From DATKHR01 sp036557365 (GTDB taxonomy: Bacteria; Acidobacteriota; Vicinamibacteria; Vicinamibacterales; CAVVIG01), in NCBI GenBank assembly GCA_036557365.1, contig DATBHR010000094.1, positions 20,154 through 84,153 on the forward strand: 64,000 nt of DNA. Direction: 5' to 3'. Below, one piece after another: positions 1 through 8,535 of the stretch (position 1 is the stretch's first letter; each line of letters starts with the position of its first letter). Under the pieces are notes generated by a model. That model was not told where the DNA came from and ran no database searches. It saw only the letters and a list, made by a program, of their open reading frames with translations. Made by a program: the position numbers and the translations under genes.

Positions 1-564
1 CTTGGCGGCAACCGTGTTCCGGTCGGCCGGCAATACGGCAACCTGGTGCTGGTGTTCTTCCTCTGCGGCTTGTGGCACGGCGCCAGCTGGAGCTTCGTCG
101 TGTGGGGCCTCTGGCACGGTGTATTTCTCGTCGTCGAGCGCCTGTTCCGTACGGATCACCGGACGCGCACGTCGGACGCTGAGGGCATTCTCGCCTGGCC
201 CATCTGGGGCCATCTCTACACGATGGGCGTCGTGATGATCGGCTGGGTGTTCTTCCGCGCCGACACGCTGACCGACGGGTGGCGCTACCTCGAAGCGCTC
301 GCAGGCCGTCCGCCCGCGTTGCCGACGCCGTACACGCTTTCCTTCTATCTGACGTCCGAAGTCTGGCTCGCCATCGTCGCCGGCGTGATCGGGTCGATGC
401 CGTGGGTGTCGTCGATGGCGGAATGGTTCGTCATGGCGCCGCGTCCCGAACGCGATCGGTTCGTTCGCGTGATCAGCGCCACCGCGCTCGCCGCGATGCT
501 GTTCGCCTCCATCCTGAACGTCGCCGCCCGCACCTACAATCCGTTCATCTACTTCCGATTCTGA
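1..564 (+). CDS. MBOAT family O-acyltransferase (AlgI-like), C-terminal part
   Basis: The reading frame is open from base 1, so the N-terminal part of the protein lies outside the window. The visible 187 residues start with the family's hallmark: a LGGNR stretch followed by a membrane segment and the LCGLWHGASW motif, whose His is the expected catalytic residue of membrane-bound O-acyltransferases. A second WHG follows, then two more hydrophobic segments to the end. Members of this group (AlgI, PatA, DltB relatives) move acetyl groups across the membrane onto exopolysaccharide or peptidoglycan. The stop overlaps the start of the AlgX-like gene (ATGA), so the two are translationally coupled, as expected for an acetylation pair. 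The polymer cannot be told from this window. Confidence 0.93.
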   Translation, partial: LGGNRVPVGRQYGNLVLVFFLCGLWHGASWSFVVWGLWHGVFLVVERLFRTDHRTRTSDAEGILAWPIWGHLYTMGVVMIGWVFFRADTLTDGWRYLEALAGRPPALPTPYTLSFYLTSEVWLAIVAGVIGSMPWVSSMAEWFVMAPRPERDRFVRVISATALAAMLFASILNVAARTYNPFIYFRF

Positions 565-1640
565 TGCGAGCTGCCATCGTCGCGGTCTTCCTCGTCACGA
601 TTTCGATTCCGGTCGCGCTGAACGTCACCGGCCACGACGGCGGCGACCCGGAAGGCGAGAACCGCGAACTGGTGACCTTCGTCGGGACGAACCCCGGTGC
701 GTGGTTCAACGATCATTTCGGGCTCCGATCGACCCTGGTCCGCTGGTACGGCGAGATGCGGCTGTTTCTGCTCGGCGTCTCGCCGTCGACGACCGTCGTC
801 AAGGGCAAGGACGGCTGGTTCTTCTACGCAGACGACAAGGCGGTCGAGGACTATATCTCCGACGATCCACTGACCGCGGAAGCCCTCACCAACTGGCGAG
901 AGGCGATCGTGCGCGCGCACAAATGGCTGCAGGCGCGCCACATCGCGTACGTTTTCGTCGTCGCGCCCGACAAGCACGTGCTGTATCCCGAGGAGATGCC
1001 GGACACGATCCGGCGCATCGGCCAGATGTCGCGCATGGATCAGTTCTACGGCAGCCTGCTCGACACAGGGTTCCTCGTCGACGTCAGGCCGCCGCTGATC
1101 GCTCAGCGCGCGCGCGAGCGGATCTATCAGAAGACCGACACACACTGGAACGACCGCGGCGCATTCGTCGCCTACGAAGCGATCGTCAATGCGGCGCGCA
1201 CGCAGGTCCCCGCCATTCCGCCGCCATGGACGCGCGACGACTTCGATCCGGTGACGAAGAAGGTCGAAGGCATGGACCTGGCGGCGATGATGGGACTGAA
1301 GCGCGTCCTGCGCGAAGACGATCTGCAGCTCGTGCCGAAGCGGCCGCGCGTCGCGCAGGTGCTAGAGCCGAAAGGCGCGCTGGCAAGCGCGGAAGAAGGC
1401 CGGCTGGTCACCGAAATTCCCGACTCACCGCTTCCGCGTGCCGTCATCTTTCGCGATTCATTCGCCTCGCAGCTCGCGCCGTTCCTGTCGGAGCACTTCA
1501 GCCGCGCGCTGTACCTCTGGCAGAACGACTTCGACGCGCAAGTCGTCGAAAAAGAACATCCAGACATCGTCATCCAGGAGATCGTCGGACGCCACCTGCA
1601 CAATTTCATCCCGTCACCGGAATTGGTACCAGAACCATAA
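564..1640 (+). CDS. AlgX/AlgJ-like SGNH-fold O-acetylation protein
   Basis: The 358-residue protein begins with a hydrophobic signal or anchor (residues 3-20). It has the AlgJ/AlgX layout: a GKDGWFFY motif near residue 81, a TDTHWN motif that would supply the catalytic Asp192 and His194, and a FRDSF motif that would supply the nucleophile Ser299. These proteins transfer acetyl groups, delivered by the MBOAT partner, to the polysaccharide in the periplasm. A longer open frame runs upstream to base 279 but lies wholly inside the MBOAT gene. The ATG at 564 that overlaps the upstream stop is the credible start. It is the last gene of the operon; a low-GC repeat follows. Confidence 0.9.
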   Translation: MRAAIVAVFLVTISIPVALNVTGHDGGDPEGENRELVTFVGTNPGAWFNDHFGLRSTLVRWYGEMRLFLLGVSPSTTVVKGKDGWFFYADDKAVEDYISDDPLTAEALTNWREAIVRAHKWLQARHIAYVFVVAPDKHVLYPEEMPDTIRRIGQMSRMDQFYGSLLDTGFLVDVRPPLIAQRARERIYQKTDTHWNDRGAFVAYEAIVNAARTQVPAIPPPWTRDDFDPVTKKVEGMDLAAMMGLKRVLREDDLQLVPKRPRVAQVLEPKGALASAEEGRLVTEIPDSPLPRAVIFRDSFASQLAPFLSEHFSRALYLWQNDFDAQVVEKEHPDIVIQEIVGRHLHNFIPSPELVPEP

Positions 1641-1672
1641 TCAACTCTCAATTTTCAATTCTCAACGCTCAG
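1641..1672. repeat. Low-GC degenerate short repeat after the acetylation operon
   Basis: Directly after the stop at 1640 lies a CT/A-rich tract built of CTCAA-type units (CAACTCTCAA, CAATTCTCAA, CAACGCTCAG). It stands out from the GC-rich surroundings. The last unit, CAACGCTCAG, recurs at 49427-49436. A second C/T-rich tract with ATCCCT/CTCA units continues to about 1740. No hairpin followed by a T-run was seen. Confidence 0.5.
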
Positions 1673-1745
1673 CCGGATCCCCTCATCGCTCCGCCCTAAC
1701 CCCTTTCCTCATCCCTCACACCTCACCGCTAATCCCTATTTCAGC

Positions 1746-1751
1746 TACTAT
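1746..1751 (+). promoter_or_regulatory. -10 box TACTAT, leaderless start of the DUF4126 gene
   Basis: TACTAT ends 6 bases before the ATG at 1758. Transcription would begin at or next to the A of the start codon, and no Shine-Dalgarno sequence is present. No good -35 hexamer was seen. Confidence 0.5.
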
Positions 1752-1757
1752 CCCGCT

Positions 1758-2330
1758 ATGCCCGCCGCCGCGATTCCGCTCGCGTTCGCGTCGGGCCTGA
1801 ACGTGTACGCCACCGTCGCGGTCCTCGGGCTCTGCTCGCACTACGGGCTCGTCCGGCTGCCGGAACAGTTTCGCGCCTTCGATCATCCCGTCATCATCGG
1901 CGTCGCGATCGCCATGTTTCTCGTCGAGTTCGTCGCCGACAAGATCCCGTGGCTCGACACGGCGTGGGACGCCGTGCACACGGTCATCCGTCCGATCGGC
2001 GGCGCGCTCGTCGCGGTCGCGGCGATCGGCGACGCGTCGCCCACCGTCCGCGTGCTCGCAGGCCTCCTCGGCGGCTCGGTCGCGATGACGACGCACGTGA
2101 CGAAAGCGAGCACGAGGACCGTGGTCAACACGAGCCCCGAGCCGTTCAGCAACTGGCTGTTGAGTTTTGGAGAGGACCTGCTCGCGATCGCGCTGTCGTA
2201 CGGCGCGCTTCAGCATCCCGGCCTGGCCCTGGCGATCGCGATCGCTCTTCTGCTCGCAATCGCCGCCATGGCGACGCTGATCGTGCGCGGACTGCGCCGG
2301 CGGTTCTTCCCGCCGCGCGCAGCCGCGTGA
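1758..2330 (+). CDS. DUF4126 family membrane protein
   Basis: This 190-residue protein resembles the DUF4126 family. It has an N-terminal hydrophobic segment with the SGLNVYATV motif, further membrane segments around residues 55-65, 80-105 and 160-178, and the GGSVAMTTHVTKASTR region with NTSPEPFSNW after it, which are typical of the family. The biochemical role of DUF4126 proteins is unknown. It is a single gene between the O-acetylation pair and a convergent peptidase gene. The -10 box six bases upstream supports this ATG. Confidence 0.85.
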   Translation: MPAAAIPLAFASGLNVYATVAVLGLCSHYGLVRLPEQFRAFDHPVIIGVAIAMFLVEFVADKIPWLDTAWDAVHTVIRPIGGALVAVAAIGDASPTVRVLAGLLGGSVAMTTHVTKASTRTVVNTSPEPFSNWLLSFGEDLLAIALSYGALQHPGLALAIAIALLLAIAAMATLIVRGLRRRFFPPRAAA

Positions 2331-2360
2331 TCGTCGGAAGCCGACGCCGCTCCCGACGGT

Positions 2361-5201
2361 TTACTGACGCTGTTCGCTGGTCCGCACGCCCGCGCCCGGC
2401 TGCGCTGTGGCGCTGCCGTAGTAGATGCCGTTGAAGAACAGCTTGAAGGTGCCGTGCGGCTGGCCGCGCCACAGGACCTCGTTGCCGAAGAGCACGACGT
2501 GGCCCTTGCCGACCGAGGCTTCGACGATCGAGACGGCCTGATCGAGATATTGCTGACCCCAGGCCCAGCCGCTCCTGAGCGGTGTGCCCGACTCGTACCA
2601 CGCGATCGGCTTCACGCCGCTCGTCGCGGCCTGCGGCTCGAGACGAAACGCCGGGCTCTCGTCGTAGAAGACCATCGACTTCGCGTCCATCCCGTAGGCG
2701 AGCGGCTGCGTGTTGTCGATGCGCGCCTCGAGAATCGATCCGGGCACGTAGTACTTTTCTCGCGGCAGCGGACGCGTGGCGCCGTTGACCGTTTCGACGA
2801 GCGCATCGCGAATCGGCAAGCCGAGATGGTAGCCGAGCGTCGTTGACGATCCGATCGTCAGGACCGTGCCGCCGTTCTCGACGAACTTCTTGATCTCGGG
2901 CACGGTCTTCGAAACCGTGACGCGTCCGAGCCACGGACGGAATTCGGCGGGAATCGTGTCGGCCGCCGGCTGCGCGCCGAAGCCGCCGCCACCGCCGCCG
3001 TCGCGCTCCGGGATTCCGCCGTCCACGAACACGAGCACGTCGAACTTGGCGTTCAGGTTGCCGGCGTCGAGCGCCTGCGGATAGACGACCTCGAACGGAA
3101 ATTCGAACTGCTCGAACAGCCAGCGCGTCCAGCCGCTCGGCATCGAGCCGCCGTACTGATCCCAGAGGCCGATCCGGACCGGCTTCAGCTTCATCGCGTC
3201 GCCCGCCGGCTTCGCGGGTACGGCGTCGAAGACCAGTCCTTTGTCGGCCGCAAGCTTCTGAAGGATCGGCAGCGTCGATGGCTTCGCCGCGATGTACATC
3301 GTCCCGACCGGATACGTCCTGCCGTTCGCCGTCGTCGCCGACTTCAACCAGTAGACGTCTTCGTTCGCTTTGAGCAGTCGGTTGACCGCGACAAACGCGT
3401 CGTTGACCTGGTGACTGAGGAGATAGCCGCCGTTGGCCGGCGCGGACGCGACCTTTCCGGTCGGCACCGGCGCGAGGTCGGGAATCTTCTCGAACGGACC
3501 GTCGAACGCGTCGAGAATGCGGTCGAACGTGATGCCCATCGAATAGGCGATGTTGTAGCCGGTGACGTCGTACGGCGGTCGCGGCGCGCCGCCCGGATAG
3601 GGGATGTCATCGGGATGATCCTGCGGCTCGAACATGTCCATCAGGTGCGCGCGAAACGGCTGCGCCGCGTTCATGACGTACGAGCCTGCGGGGTACTGCT
3701 TGCCCGCGACCGTGAAGGCCGTCGTTGCGCGTTCGACCACGACGCCCGCCTTGATCAGCGTGTTCACGAACTTCGTCGCCGTAAGGAAGTCAGGCTGATC
3801 CGACGGGACGATGAAACCGCGCGGATCGCGCTTCGTCGGATCGTGAAGCACGTTGTCGTAGATCGACACCGGCGCCCCGCCGCGTCCGAAGTTGCCGCCC
3901 CGGCCGCCGCGCGGCCCGATGTTCTCGCCGGCCCGACCCGAGCCGCCGGTCTGCGCGGTAATCGCTTCTTCGGCCGCCTTGATGCGCTTGGGGTGAATCG
4001 TCCAGTTGTCGCGGCTGCCCTTGTCGATGGCGTTGCGCGCCATCTTGTACATGTTGAAGAGGAAGTCTTCCTTACGCTCTGAGGCGATGTCGAGAATCGC
4101 GTAGTTGTTCGTCACCGAGTATTCGATCGACTGCCTGAAATGCCACGTCTGCGGCGCGATCGGATTCGGGACGTCGGCGCGCGGCAGCTGCATCTCGAGC
4201 ACGAACGGAATTTCGACGGGCGTCGGATTACCGATCGTCTCGGTCAGGATGCCGATCTGATTGTGGAAGTACGACGTCGTCCGGATTCCGCCGTTGAACC
4301 ACGTGGAGTACGGCGCGCCCGATCGCATGACCGCGCCGGGCTTTCCTTCCGCCGCCAGCCGCGTGTGGATCGCCGAGCCGACCATGTCGATGCCGAGCGG
4401 GATGAGCGGATCGAAGTTGTAGTTGAATGGATCGCGGAACGGCGGCGCGAACAGCACCGCGCCCGCCGGGCCGGTCTGGTGATGGTTGTACATGATCGCG
4501 GGATACCACTCGCGGTACATGACCCGGTCCGCGTTCACGCTCTCCGACATGTTCATCATGTAGAAGTCGCGGTTGTCGTCGTGCCCGATGTACTTCTGAT
4601 ATAAGCGCGGGATGCCGTTCGTCGAACGCTTCTTCTCGTCGGCATCGCGCATGTACCAGTTCGACACGAGCTCCATCCCGTCCGGATTGATCAGCGTGCA
4701 CAGGATGATGTCGTCGTTCAGGATGCGCAGCGTTTCAGGATCGTTCTTCGTGTTCAGCCGGTAGATCGTTTCGATGAGCTGCTGCGCGCCGAGCACTTCC
4801 GTCGCGTGCAGGCCGCCGTCGATCCAGACGACGGTCTTCCCTTCCTTCGCGAGCTGGTGCGCCTGCTCCTCGTTCACCTCGCCGAGCGCGAGCTTGCGGT
4901 TGATGTCCTTGTACTGCGCCAGCTTCTTGTGATTCTCGGGCGAGGTGATGATGGCCGTGAGCTCGGGCCGTCCTTCTTCCGTCTTGCCAATCTCCACGAC
5001 GGTCATCCGGTCCGACTGCTGGTCCAGCTTCTTCACGTACTCGACGTACTGCGTGTAGTTGACCAGCCGATAGTCGTCGCCGATGTCGAAGCCGAACTGC
5101 TCTTTTGGCGACGTGAGCTTGGCCGCCTGCTTCTGCGCCTGCGGTACAGCCGTGGCCGCCAGCAGCAGCACCAGCGCTGCGGCAGCGTGTCTTCTAGGCA
5201 T
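2361..5201 (-). CDS. Secreted M14 family zinc carboxypeptidase
   Basis: The protein has 946 residues with a cleavable signal peptide (about 1-22, ending near VPQAQ). The M14 catalytic domain occupies roughly residues 45-380. Zinc ligands are visible as H132 and E135 in GGLHATE, with the third ligand probably H240 or H241 in YNHHQTG. The catalytic glutamate is probably E321 in ILTETIG. A Gly/Arg-rich linker (about 416-442) separates it from a long C-terminal half with a glutamine-amidotransferase-like look (VDGGIPERD, then GGTVLTIGSS). Substrates are probably peptides or peptidoglycan fragments outside the cytoplasm. The family is much expanded in secretory soil bacteria. The start has a GAGG sequence about 8 bases upstream, so this mRNA has a leader. 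Confidence 0.9.
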   Translation of the reverse strand: MPRRHAAAALVLLLAATAVPQAQKQAAKLTSPKEQFGFDIGDDYRLVNYTQYVEYVKKLDQQSDRMTVVEIGKTEEGRPELTAIITSPENHKKLAQYKDINRKLALGEVNEEQAHQLAKEGKTVVWIDGGLHATEVLGAQQLIETIYRLNTKNDPETLRILNDDIILCTLINPDGMELVSNWYMRDADEKKRSTNGIPRLYQKYIGHDDNRDFYMMNMSESVNADRVMYREWYPAIMYNHHQTGPAGAVLFAPPFRDPFNYNFDPLIPLGIDMVGSAIHTRLAAEGKPGAVMRSGAPYSTWFNGGIRTTSYFHNQIGILTETIGNPTPVEIPFVLEMQLPRADVPNPIAPQTWHFRQSIEYSVTNNYAILDIASERKEDFLFNMYKMARNAIDKGSRDNWTIHPKRIKAAEEAITAQTGGSGRAGENIGPRGGRGGNFGRGGAPVSIYDNVLHDPTKRDPRGFIVPSDQPDFLTATKFVNTLIKAGVVVERATTAFTVAGKQYPAGSYVMNAAQPFRAHLMDMFEPQDHPDDIPYPGGAPRPPYDVTGYNIAYSMGITFDRILDAFDGPFEKIPDLAPVPTGKVASAPANGGYLLSHQVNDAFVAVNRLLKANEDVYWLKSATTANGRTYPVGTMYIAAKPSTLPILQKLAADKGLVFDAVPAKPAGDAMKLKPVRIGLWDQYGGSMPSGWTRWLFEQFEFPFEVVYPQALDAGNLNAKFDVLVFVDGGIPERDGGGGGGFGAQPAADTIPAEFRPWLGRVTVSKTVPEIKKFVENGGTVLTIGSSTTLGYHLGLPIRDALVETVNGATRPLPREKYYVPGSILEARIDNTQPLAYGMDAKSMVFYDESPAFRLEPQAATSGVKPIAWYESGTPLRSGWAWGQQYLDQAVSIVEASVGKGHVVLFGNEVLWRGQPHGTFKLFFNGIYYGSATAQPGAGVRTSEQRQ

Positions 5202-5222
5202 GGAGGACCTCGCGGAAGGTGA

Positions 5223-5912
5223 TCATTCGCGCGATGGTAGCGCGGATTCCCCCCGGGAGGCCATGTAAATAGATGTAAAACGGGCGACGATTTGACGCCG
5301 TTCCTCGGGCAACAAACGAAACTGCGCGCGCTCGTACGCGAAGAACTCCGCGGCCGAATGCACAGCCATCATGAGCCCGCGCGGCGTGTGGATTTTCGAC
5401 GCCGACAGGTAGTGACCGAGCTCGTGCGCGAGCGCACGGCCCAGCGCGCGCGCCATCATCGTCTCGCGCTGCAGGCGCGGCATCGACTTCACGTCGCCGA
5501 CAACGCCCGCGGAATTCTCGAGCAGCTGCGTCGCGTTCTCGTACGAGAGATAGATCTCCTGCTCGGGCGTGTGCGGATCGTCGAACACGATCCACCCGAG
5601 CGGCAACTTGTGCGGATCAGTGCTCTGACGATCGTGGCCGATCGAGACGCGCAGCGTGAGCGGCGCTCCCATGAACGGCACCACCTGATGCATCTGCACG
5701 CGGGGCGTCTCGCGCTCCCAGAAGAACTTGATGCCGACGCCGGCCCAGACAGCGTCGGCTTCAGCGAGCAGCGCGGTGACGAGTGTGGGTGAGACATCCG
5801 ATGCCGCCGCCACGCGAACAACGAGCGGTGGAATCGTGTGGACGGCAGCAGTGGCGTCCGTCGTGCCGGACGCCGTCGCAACGATCGCGAGTGTCGCAGC
5901 AGCAATCAGCAT
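5223..5912 (-). CDS. Secreted metzincin-like zinc protease homologue
   Basis: The 229-residue protein has an N-terminal signal sequence (about 1-22). Its key motif is HELGH at residues 163-167, preceded by a helical ALGRALA stretch and followed by SASKIH (His175), then RGLMM with Met181 or Met182. This gives HExxH plus a third His and a downstream Met, as in metzincins. The gap from the second to the third His is seven residues rather than the usual five. No close functional relative is recognised. It probably acts in the periplasm or outside. The start is supported by a -10-like box seven bases upstream. The gene is separated by 21 bases from the M14 peptidase on the same strand. Confidence 0.72.
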   Translation of the reverse strand: MLIAAATLAIVATASGTTDATAAVHTIPPLVVRVAAASDVSPTLVTALLAEADAVWAGVGIKFFWERETPRVQMHQVVPFMGAPLTLRVSIGHDRQSTDPHKLPLGWIVFDDPHTPEQEIYLSYENATQLLENSAGVVGDVKSMPRLQRETMMARALGRALAHELGHYLSASKIHTPRGLMMAVHSAAEFFAYERAQFRLLPEERRQIVARFTSIYMASRGESALPSRE

Positions 5913-5919
5913 CTTGTCC

Positions 5920-5925
5920 GCTATA
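5920..5925 (-). promoter_or_regulatory. -10-like box TATAGC for the metzincin-like gene
   Basis: Read on the minus strand, TATAGC lies 7 bases before the ATG at 5912. It departs from TAnnnT in the last base but occupies the same place as the other leaderless boxes. Confidence 0.4.
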
Positions 5926-5978
5926 GACGGACCAAAATGCGGAAAGTTTGATGTCCGAAAACGCCAAGCGTGGACGCT

Positions 5979-6266
5979 CTAAATCTCGAAATCGCACGCG
6001 ACGATGTGTTCAGAAATCCCAGCACCGAACTGTGCGATGGGTACGTGACGCGGATCGTGCGCGTAGACGTCGAGCGCCGCTCGATTCGTGAACGTCACCG
6101 CGAGACCCGTGTCGTACGACCGCGCCGAGTGAACGACGTCGCCGCCAACCTTCAGGTCGACGATCCCGTCTAACGTGGCAAGCGACCGAAGCCGCTCCCG
6201 GTGTTGTGTGCGCGTCGCATCGTCGGTCGACGCCTTGTACTTGAAGCAGACGAGGTGCAGCAGCAT
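5979..6266 (-). CDS. Dabb (stress-responsive alpha/beta barrel) family protein
   Basis: The 95-residue protein is the full length of a single Dabb domain, a dimeric ferredoxin-like barrel. It begins MLLHLVCFKYK and carries the family's central pattern: a KVGGDVVHSARSYDTGLAVTF strand pair, then AALDVYAHDPRHVPI and a terminal strand (IVACDFEI). In bacteria the family is mostly of unknown function; some members are small-molecule enzymes or stress proteins. It has its own -10 box immediately upstream, so it is probably transcribed alone. Confidence 0.88.
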   Translation of the reverse strand: MLLHLVCFKYKASTDDATRTQHRERLRSLATLDGIVDLKVGGDVVHSARSYDTGLAVTFTNRAALDVYAHDPRHVPIAQFGAGISEHIVACDFEI

Positions 6267-6272
6267 CCGCGT

Positions 6273-6278
6273 ATCTTA
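6273..6278 (-). promoter_or_regulatory. -10 box TAAGAT, leaderless start of the Dabb gene
   Basis: TAAGAT on the minus strand ends 6 bases before the ATG at 6266. Confidence 0.5.
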
Positions 6279-6318
6279 CCCGCGGCGCTGCTCGATTGCC
6301 GACGGCTGAGACGCCGGA

Positions 6319-6669
6319 CTACAACTCCTCGCCCTCGATTTCGTCGTCGCCCATGTCGACGACGATGCTGTGAATGTCGATGCGGAACCACTCGCGGAAC
6401 GTGCGCAGATCGCGCGTCGCGGGCCAGCTGGCTTCGTCGTCGGACCACGCGGACAACTGAAACTCGAACAGCCAGACGGCGTTTTCCTCCACCCACTCCT
6501 GCACGTCCTCTTCGAGCTCGAACTCCGGCAGCAGAAACGCCGATCCGAACGGTTTCGCGCGGCTGACGGTCAGCGTGCCGCGAGACGCCTCGGCATCGGT
6601 GCGACGGGTCCAGTCGATGTAGGGTTGAGCTCCGGTGATGGAAATGGCCGTACGGTTGACGACGCGCAT
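6319..6669 (-). CDS. Conserved hypothetical acidic protein
   Basis: The 116-residue soluble protein has no signal peptide and no membrane segment. It starts MRVVNRTAISITGAQPYIDW, has a central acidic stretch (FELEEDVQEWVEENA), several Trp residues, and an acidic tail (GDDEIEGEEL). Its length and composition match small conserved bacterial proteins of unknown function, but no family was recognised with certainty. A TAGAAT box six bases before the ATG supports both the start and the reality of the gene. It lies 9 bases after the stop of the GtrA fusion, so it may also receive read-through from that operon. Confidence 0.75.
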   Translation of the reverse strand: MRVVNRTAISITGAQPYIDWTRRTDAEASRGTLTVSRAKPFGSAFLLPEFELEEDVQEWVEENAVWLFEFQLSAWSDDEASWPATRDLRTFREWFRIDIHSIVVDMGDDEIEGEEL

Positions 6670-6675
6670 GCGCGC

Positions 6676-6681
6676 ATTCTA
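6676..6681 (-). promoter_or_regulatory. -10 box TAGAAT, leaderless start of the acidic protein gene
   Basis: TAGAAT on the minus strand ends 6 bases before the ATG at 6669. It overlaps the last codons of the upstream GtrA fusion gene. Confidence 0.55.
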
Positions 6682-7806
6682 TCCGTGCGGCGGTGACGAT
6701 TCCATGTATCGGCGCAGCGCCTCGAGCGTCCGCACGAGCGAGTCGCGCGCAATGCGCGAGACGATCGGTCCGGCGATCGGCCTGACGAGGAGCGGCACGT
6801 CGCGGCTGAGCGTCAGCGATTCGACGCTGACCAGAATGTCGGCGTCCACCTGTCGATATGTCCAGTAGGAATTCATGCGCCACAGAAAACCGTGGTCATC
6901 GCCGCCCACCTCGTCGATCTTCGTCGCGACGCTGCGTGCGGTCGCGAGGTCGCGTGAGCGGCGTGCGAACGTCATGCGATGCTCCGTGTCGTAGGTGACC
7001 GTGACGATGCTGTTGCGAACGAGCCGCATGTAGACCAGCAGCGCGTCGGCGCCGCGCGACAGCACGCGCGACGCGACGACATCGTCCTGGGGTGGAGGTG
7101 TTCCTGGATCCTGCAGACGCGCGAGCAGGTCGTCGAGCGGCACGCCGCGGACGAGGACCGATCCGGTCCAGTCGTTGATGGTCCCCGACGGAACGCGGAT
7201 CGAGGTTCCTTTAACGCTGACGTCGCGAGCAGTGTCGGCCATTGGCTGGACAAAAGACTGCGGCAACGCGCGTTCACGAGCGGACATGAACGCATCCCAA
7301 CTCGCCAACGTGTCGCGATGCGGCTGAGCCGAAACCACCGATGCGGTGATCAGCCACGCGGCGGCCGCGAGCGTCAGGACCTTTCCATGTTCCGCGCGAA
7401 ACACCCATCGATCGGCGAGCAGGAAGTTCGCGGCGCTGACGGTCGCCACAGCCGCGACGTTCGACGCCATCGTGCCGAATCGGCAGACGCCGATGAACAC
7501 CGCCATGAGCGCGACGTTGCCGGCCATCGAGGTCACGGCGGTGCCCGTGTTGAACTTGACGAACCGACGCCAGGTCGCCGCGGTCGACGACCCACGCAAT
7601 GTCGAATCGCCGCGATGCGCCCACGTCCAGCGCTCGTGCCAGAGGAAATTGTGAAGGATGGCGAACTCGACCGACACGACGGTCGCCGGCAGCCACGTCC
7701 AGCCGGCGAGCGATGTGAGCGCCGCGAGCACAGCAACCTGCACGACGAAGCCCATCGCGCCGACGGCACCGAATTTCACGAGCAGCGCGCGAGGCGAGTC
7801 GCTCAT
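6679..7806 (-). CDS. GtrA-like membrane domain fused to a periplasmic C-terminal domain
   Basis: Residues 8-140 look like a GtrA domain: four membrane helices, with the HNFLWHERWTW and NFLLADRWVFR motifs that close each half. GtrA proteins help move polyprenyl-linked sugars across the membrane. A fifth hydrophobic stretch (about 143-161) reads like a signal peptide ending in SAQP. About 210 soluble residues follow, with no recognised family, though the region VSVKGTSIRVPSGTINDWTG and the later beta-rich part resemble a START/SRPBCC-like ligand-binding fold. Since GtrA has both ends inside the cell, helix five would place the C-terminal domain in the periplasm. The ATG overlaps the stop of the CDP-alcohol phosphotransferase by four bases. 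Confidence 0.82.
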   Translation of the reverse strand: MSDSPRALLVKFGAVGAMGFVVQVAVLAALTSLAGWTWLPATVVSVEFAILHNFLWHERWTWAHRGDSTLRGSSTAATWRRFVKFNTGTAVTSMAGNVALMAVFIGVCRFGTMASNVAAVATVSAANFLLADRWVFRAEHGKVLTLAAAAWLITASVVSAQPHRDTLASWDAFMSARERALPQSFVQPMADTARDVSVKGTSIRVPSGTINDWTGSVLVRGVPLDDLLARLQDPGTPPPQDDVVASRVLSRGADALLVYMRLVRNSIVTVTYDTEHRMTFARRSRDLATARSVATKIDEVGGDDHGFLWRMNSYWTYRQVDADILVSVESLTLSRDVPLLVRPIAGPIVSRIARDSLVRTLEALRRYMESSPPHG

Positions 7807-8489
7807 GATGGCCGGTTGTCGTCGCCGGGACGAGCGGGGCGAGGTTCGGCCGCGGACAATGCGGCACCGTTCCGAATCGCCGAGACGAGGAACGCGGCGA
7901 TCAATCCGATCGCAGCGATCACGCCGGCGACATCGAGCAGAAACAGGTCGGCGCCCGCGAGCGAGACGCGCGGCGAGGCCGCGACCTTGAACGCGCCAAT
8001 CGCCAGGAGGATGCGCAGCTCCGTCGGACCGACGCCGGCGAACGACATCCTGAACACGCCGAGCGCGTGCGTCCCGAGAAAGCTCTCGGCAGCGACGAGG
8101 AGGTACGCGGCGAGCATCACGAAAGCGATCGCAGGCGTCATGACCTCGGACGCCGCCATGCCGCCGACGAGTGCGGCGGTGCCGCCAAGATCGATGACGT
8201 GGTCGATGTAGTAGCCGTAGCGGGGACGCTGCTGATTGCGCACCCTGGCGAGCGTCCCGTCGAGACTGTCGCCGAACCAGTTCACCGCCATCATGGCGGC
8301 GACGAGAACGGCGAACCAGGGCGACCGCGAGATGAAGGCAAACGCGACGCCCGCACCGACCATGGCGGCAAGCGCCAGCGTGGTCAGGTGATCGCTCGAA
8401 ACGGATGCAGGCAGCTTTGCCGCAATCGCAACGAGCAGGCGCTTTTCGAAACCGGCCGAAATGCTATGGTTCGCACGGGTATGGACCAT
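7803..8489 (-). CDS. CDP-alcohol phosphatidyltransferase family protein
   Basis: The 228-residue membrane protein contains the complete CDP-alcohol phosphotransferase signature: D74, D77, G78, A81, R82, then G92, D96 and D100. This motif binds the metal and the CDP-linked donor. Such enzymes join an alcohol head group to a CDP-diacylglycerol or CDP-alcohol to make phospholipids or related molecules. About six membrane segments are visible. The N-terminal SSDHLTTLAL region is typical. It is coupled to the GtrA fusion by an ATGA overlap, which suggests the pair makes and exports or modifies a lipid or a lipid-linked sugar. The acceptor is unknown. Confidence 0.9.
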   Translation of the reverse strand: MVHTRANHSISAGFEKRLLVAIAAKLPASVSSDHLTTLALAAMVGAGVAFAFISRSPWFAVLVAAMMAVNWFGDSLDGTLARVRNQQRPRYGYYIDHVIDLGGTAALVGGMAASEVMTPAIAFVMLAAYLLVAAESFLGTHALGVFRMSFAGVGPTELRILLAIGAFKVAASPRVSLAGADLFLLDVAGVIAAIGLIAAFLVSAIRNGAALSAAEPRPARPGDDNRPS

Positions 8490-8496
8490 GTCGAGG

Positions 8497-8504
8497 CTCT
8501 CCTT
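8497..8504 (-). promoter_or_regulatory. Strong Shine-Dalgarno sequence of the CDP-alcohol phosphotransferase gene
   Basis: AAGGAGAG on the minus strand lies 7 bases before the ATG at 8489. This contrasts with the leaderless genes around it and suggests translation from a longer message that starts at the ABC-F gene. Confidence 0.65.
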
Positions 8505-8535
8505 CGGGAAATGCGAAGGAGTGGGCTCGAATGGC

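Noticed and set aside
279..563. Upstream extension of the AlgX-like gene to 279
   Set aside because: That stretch lies inside the MBOAT gene in another frame and lacks any signal peptide; the ATG at 564 starts one.
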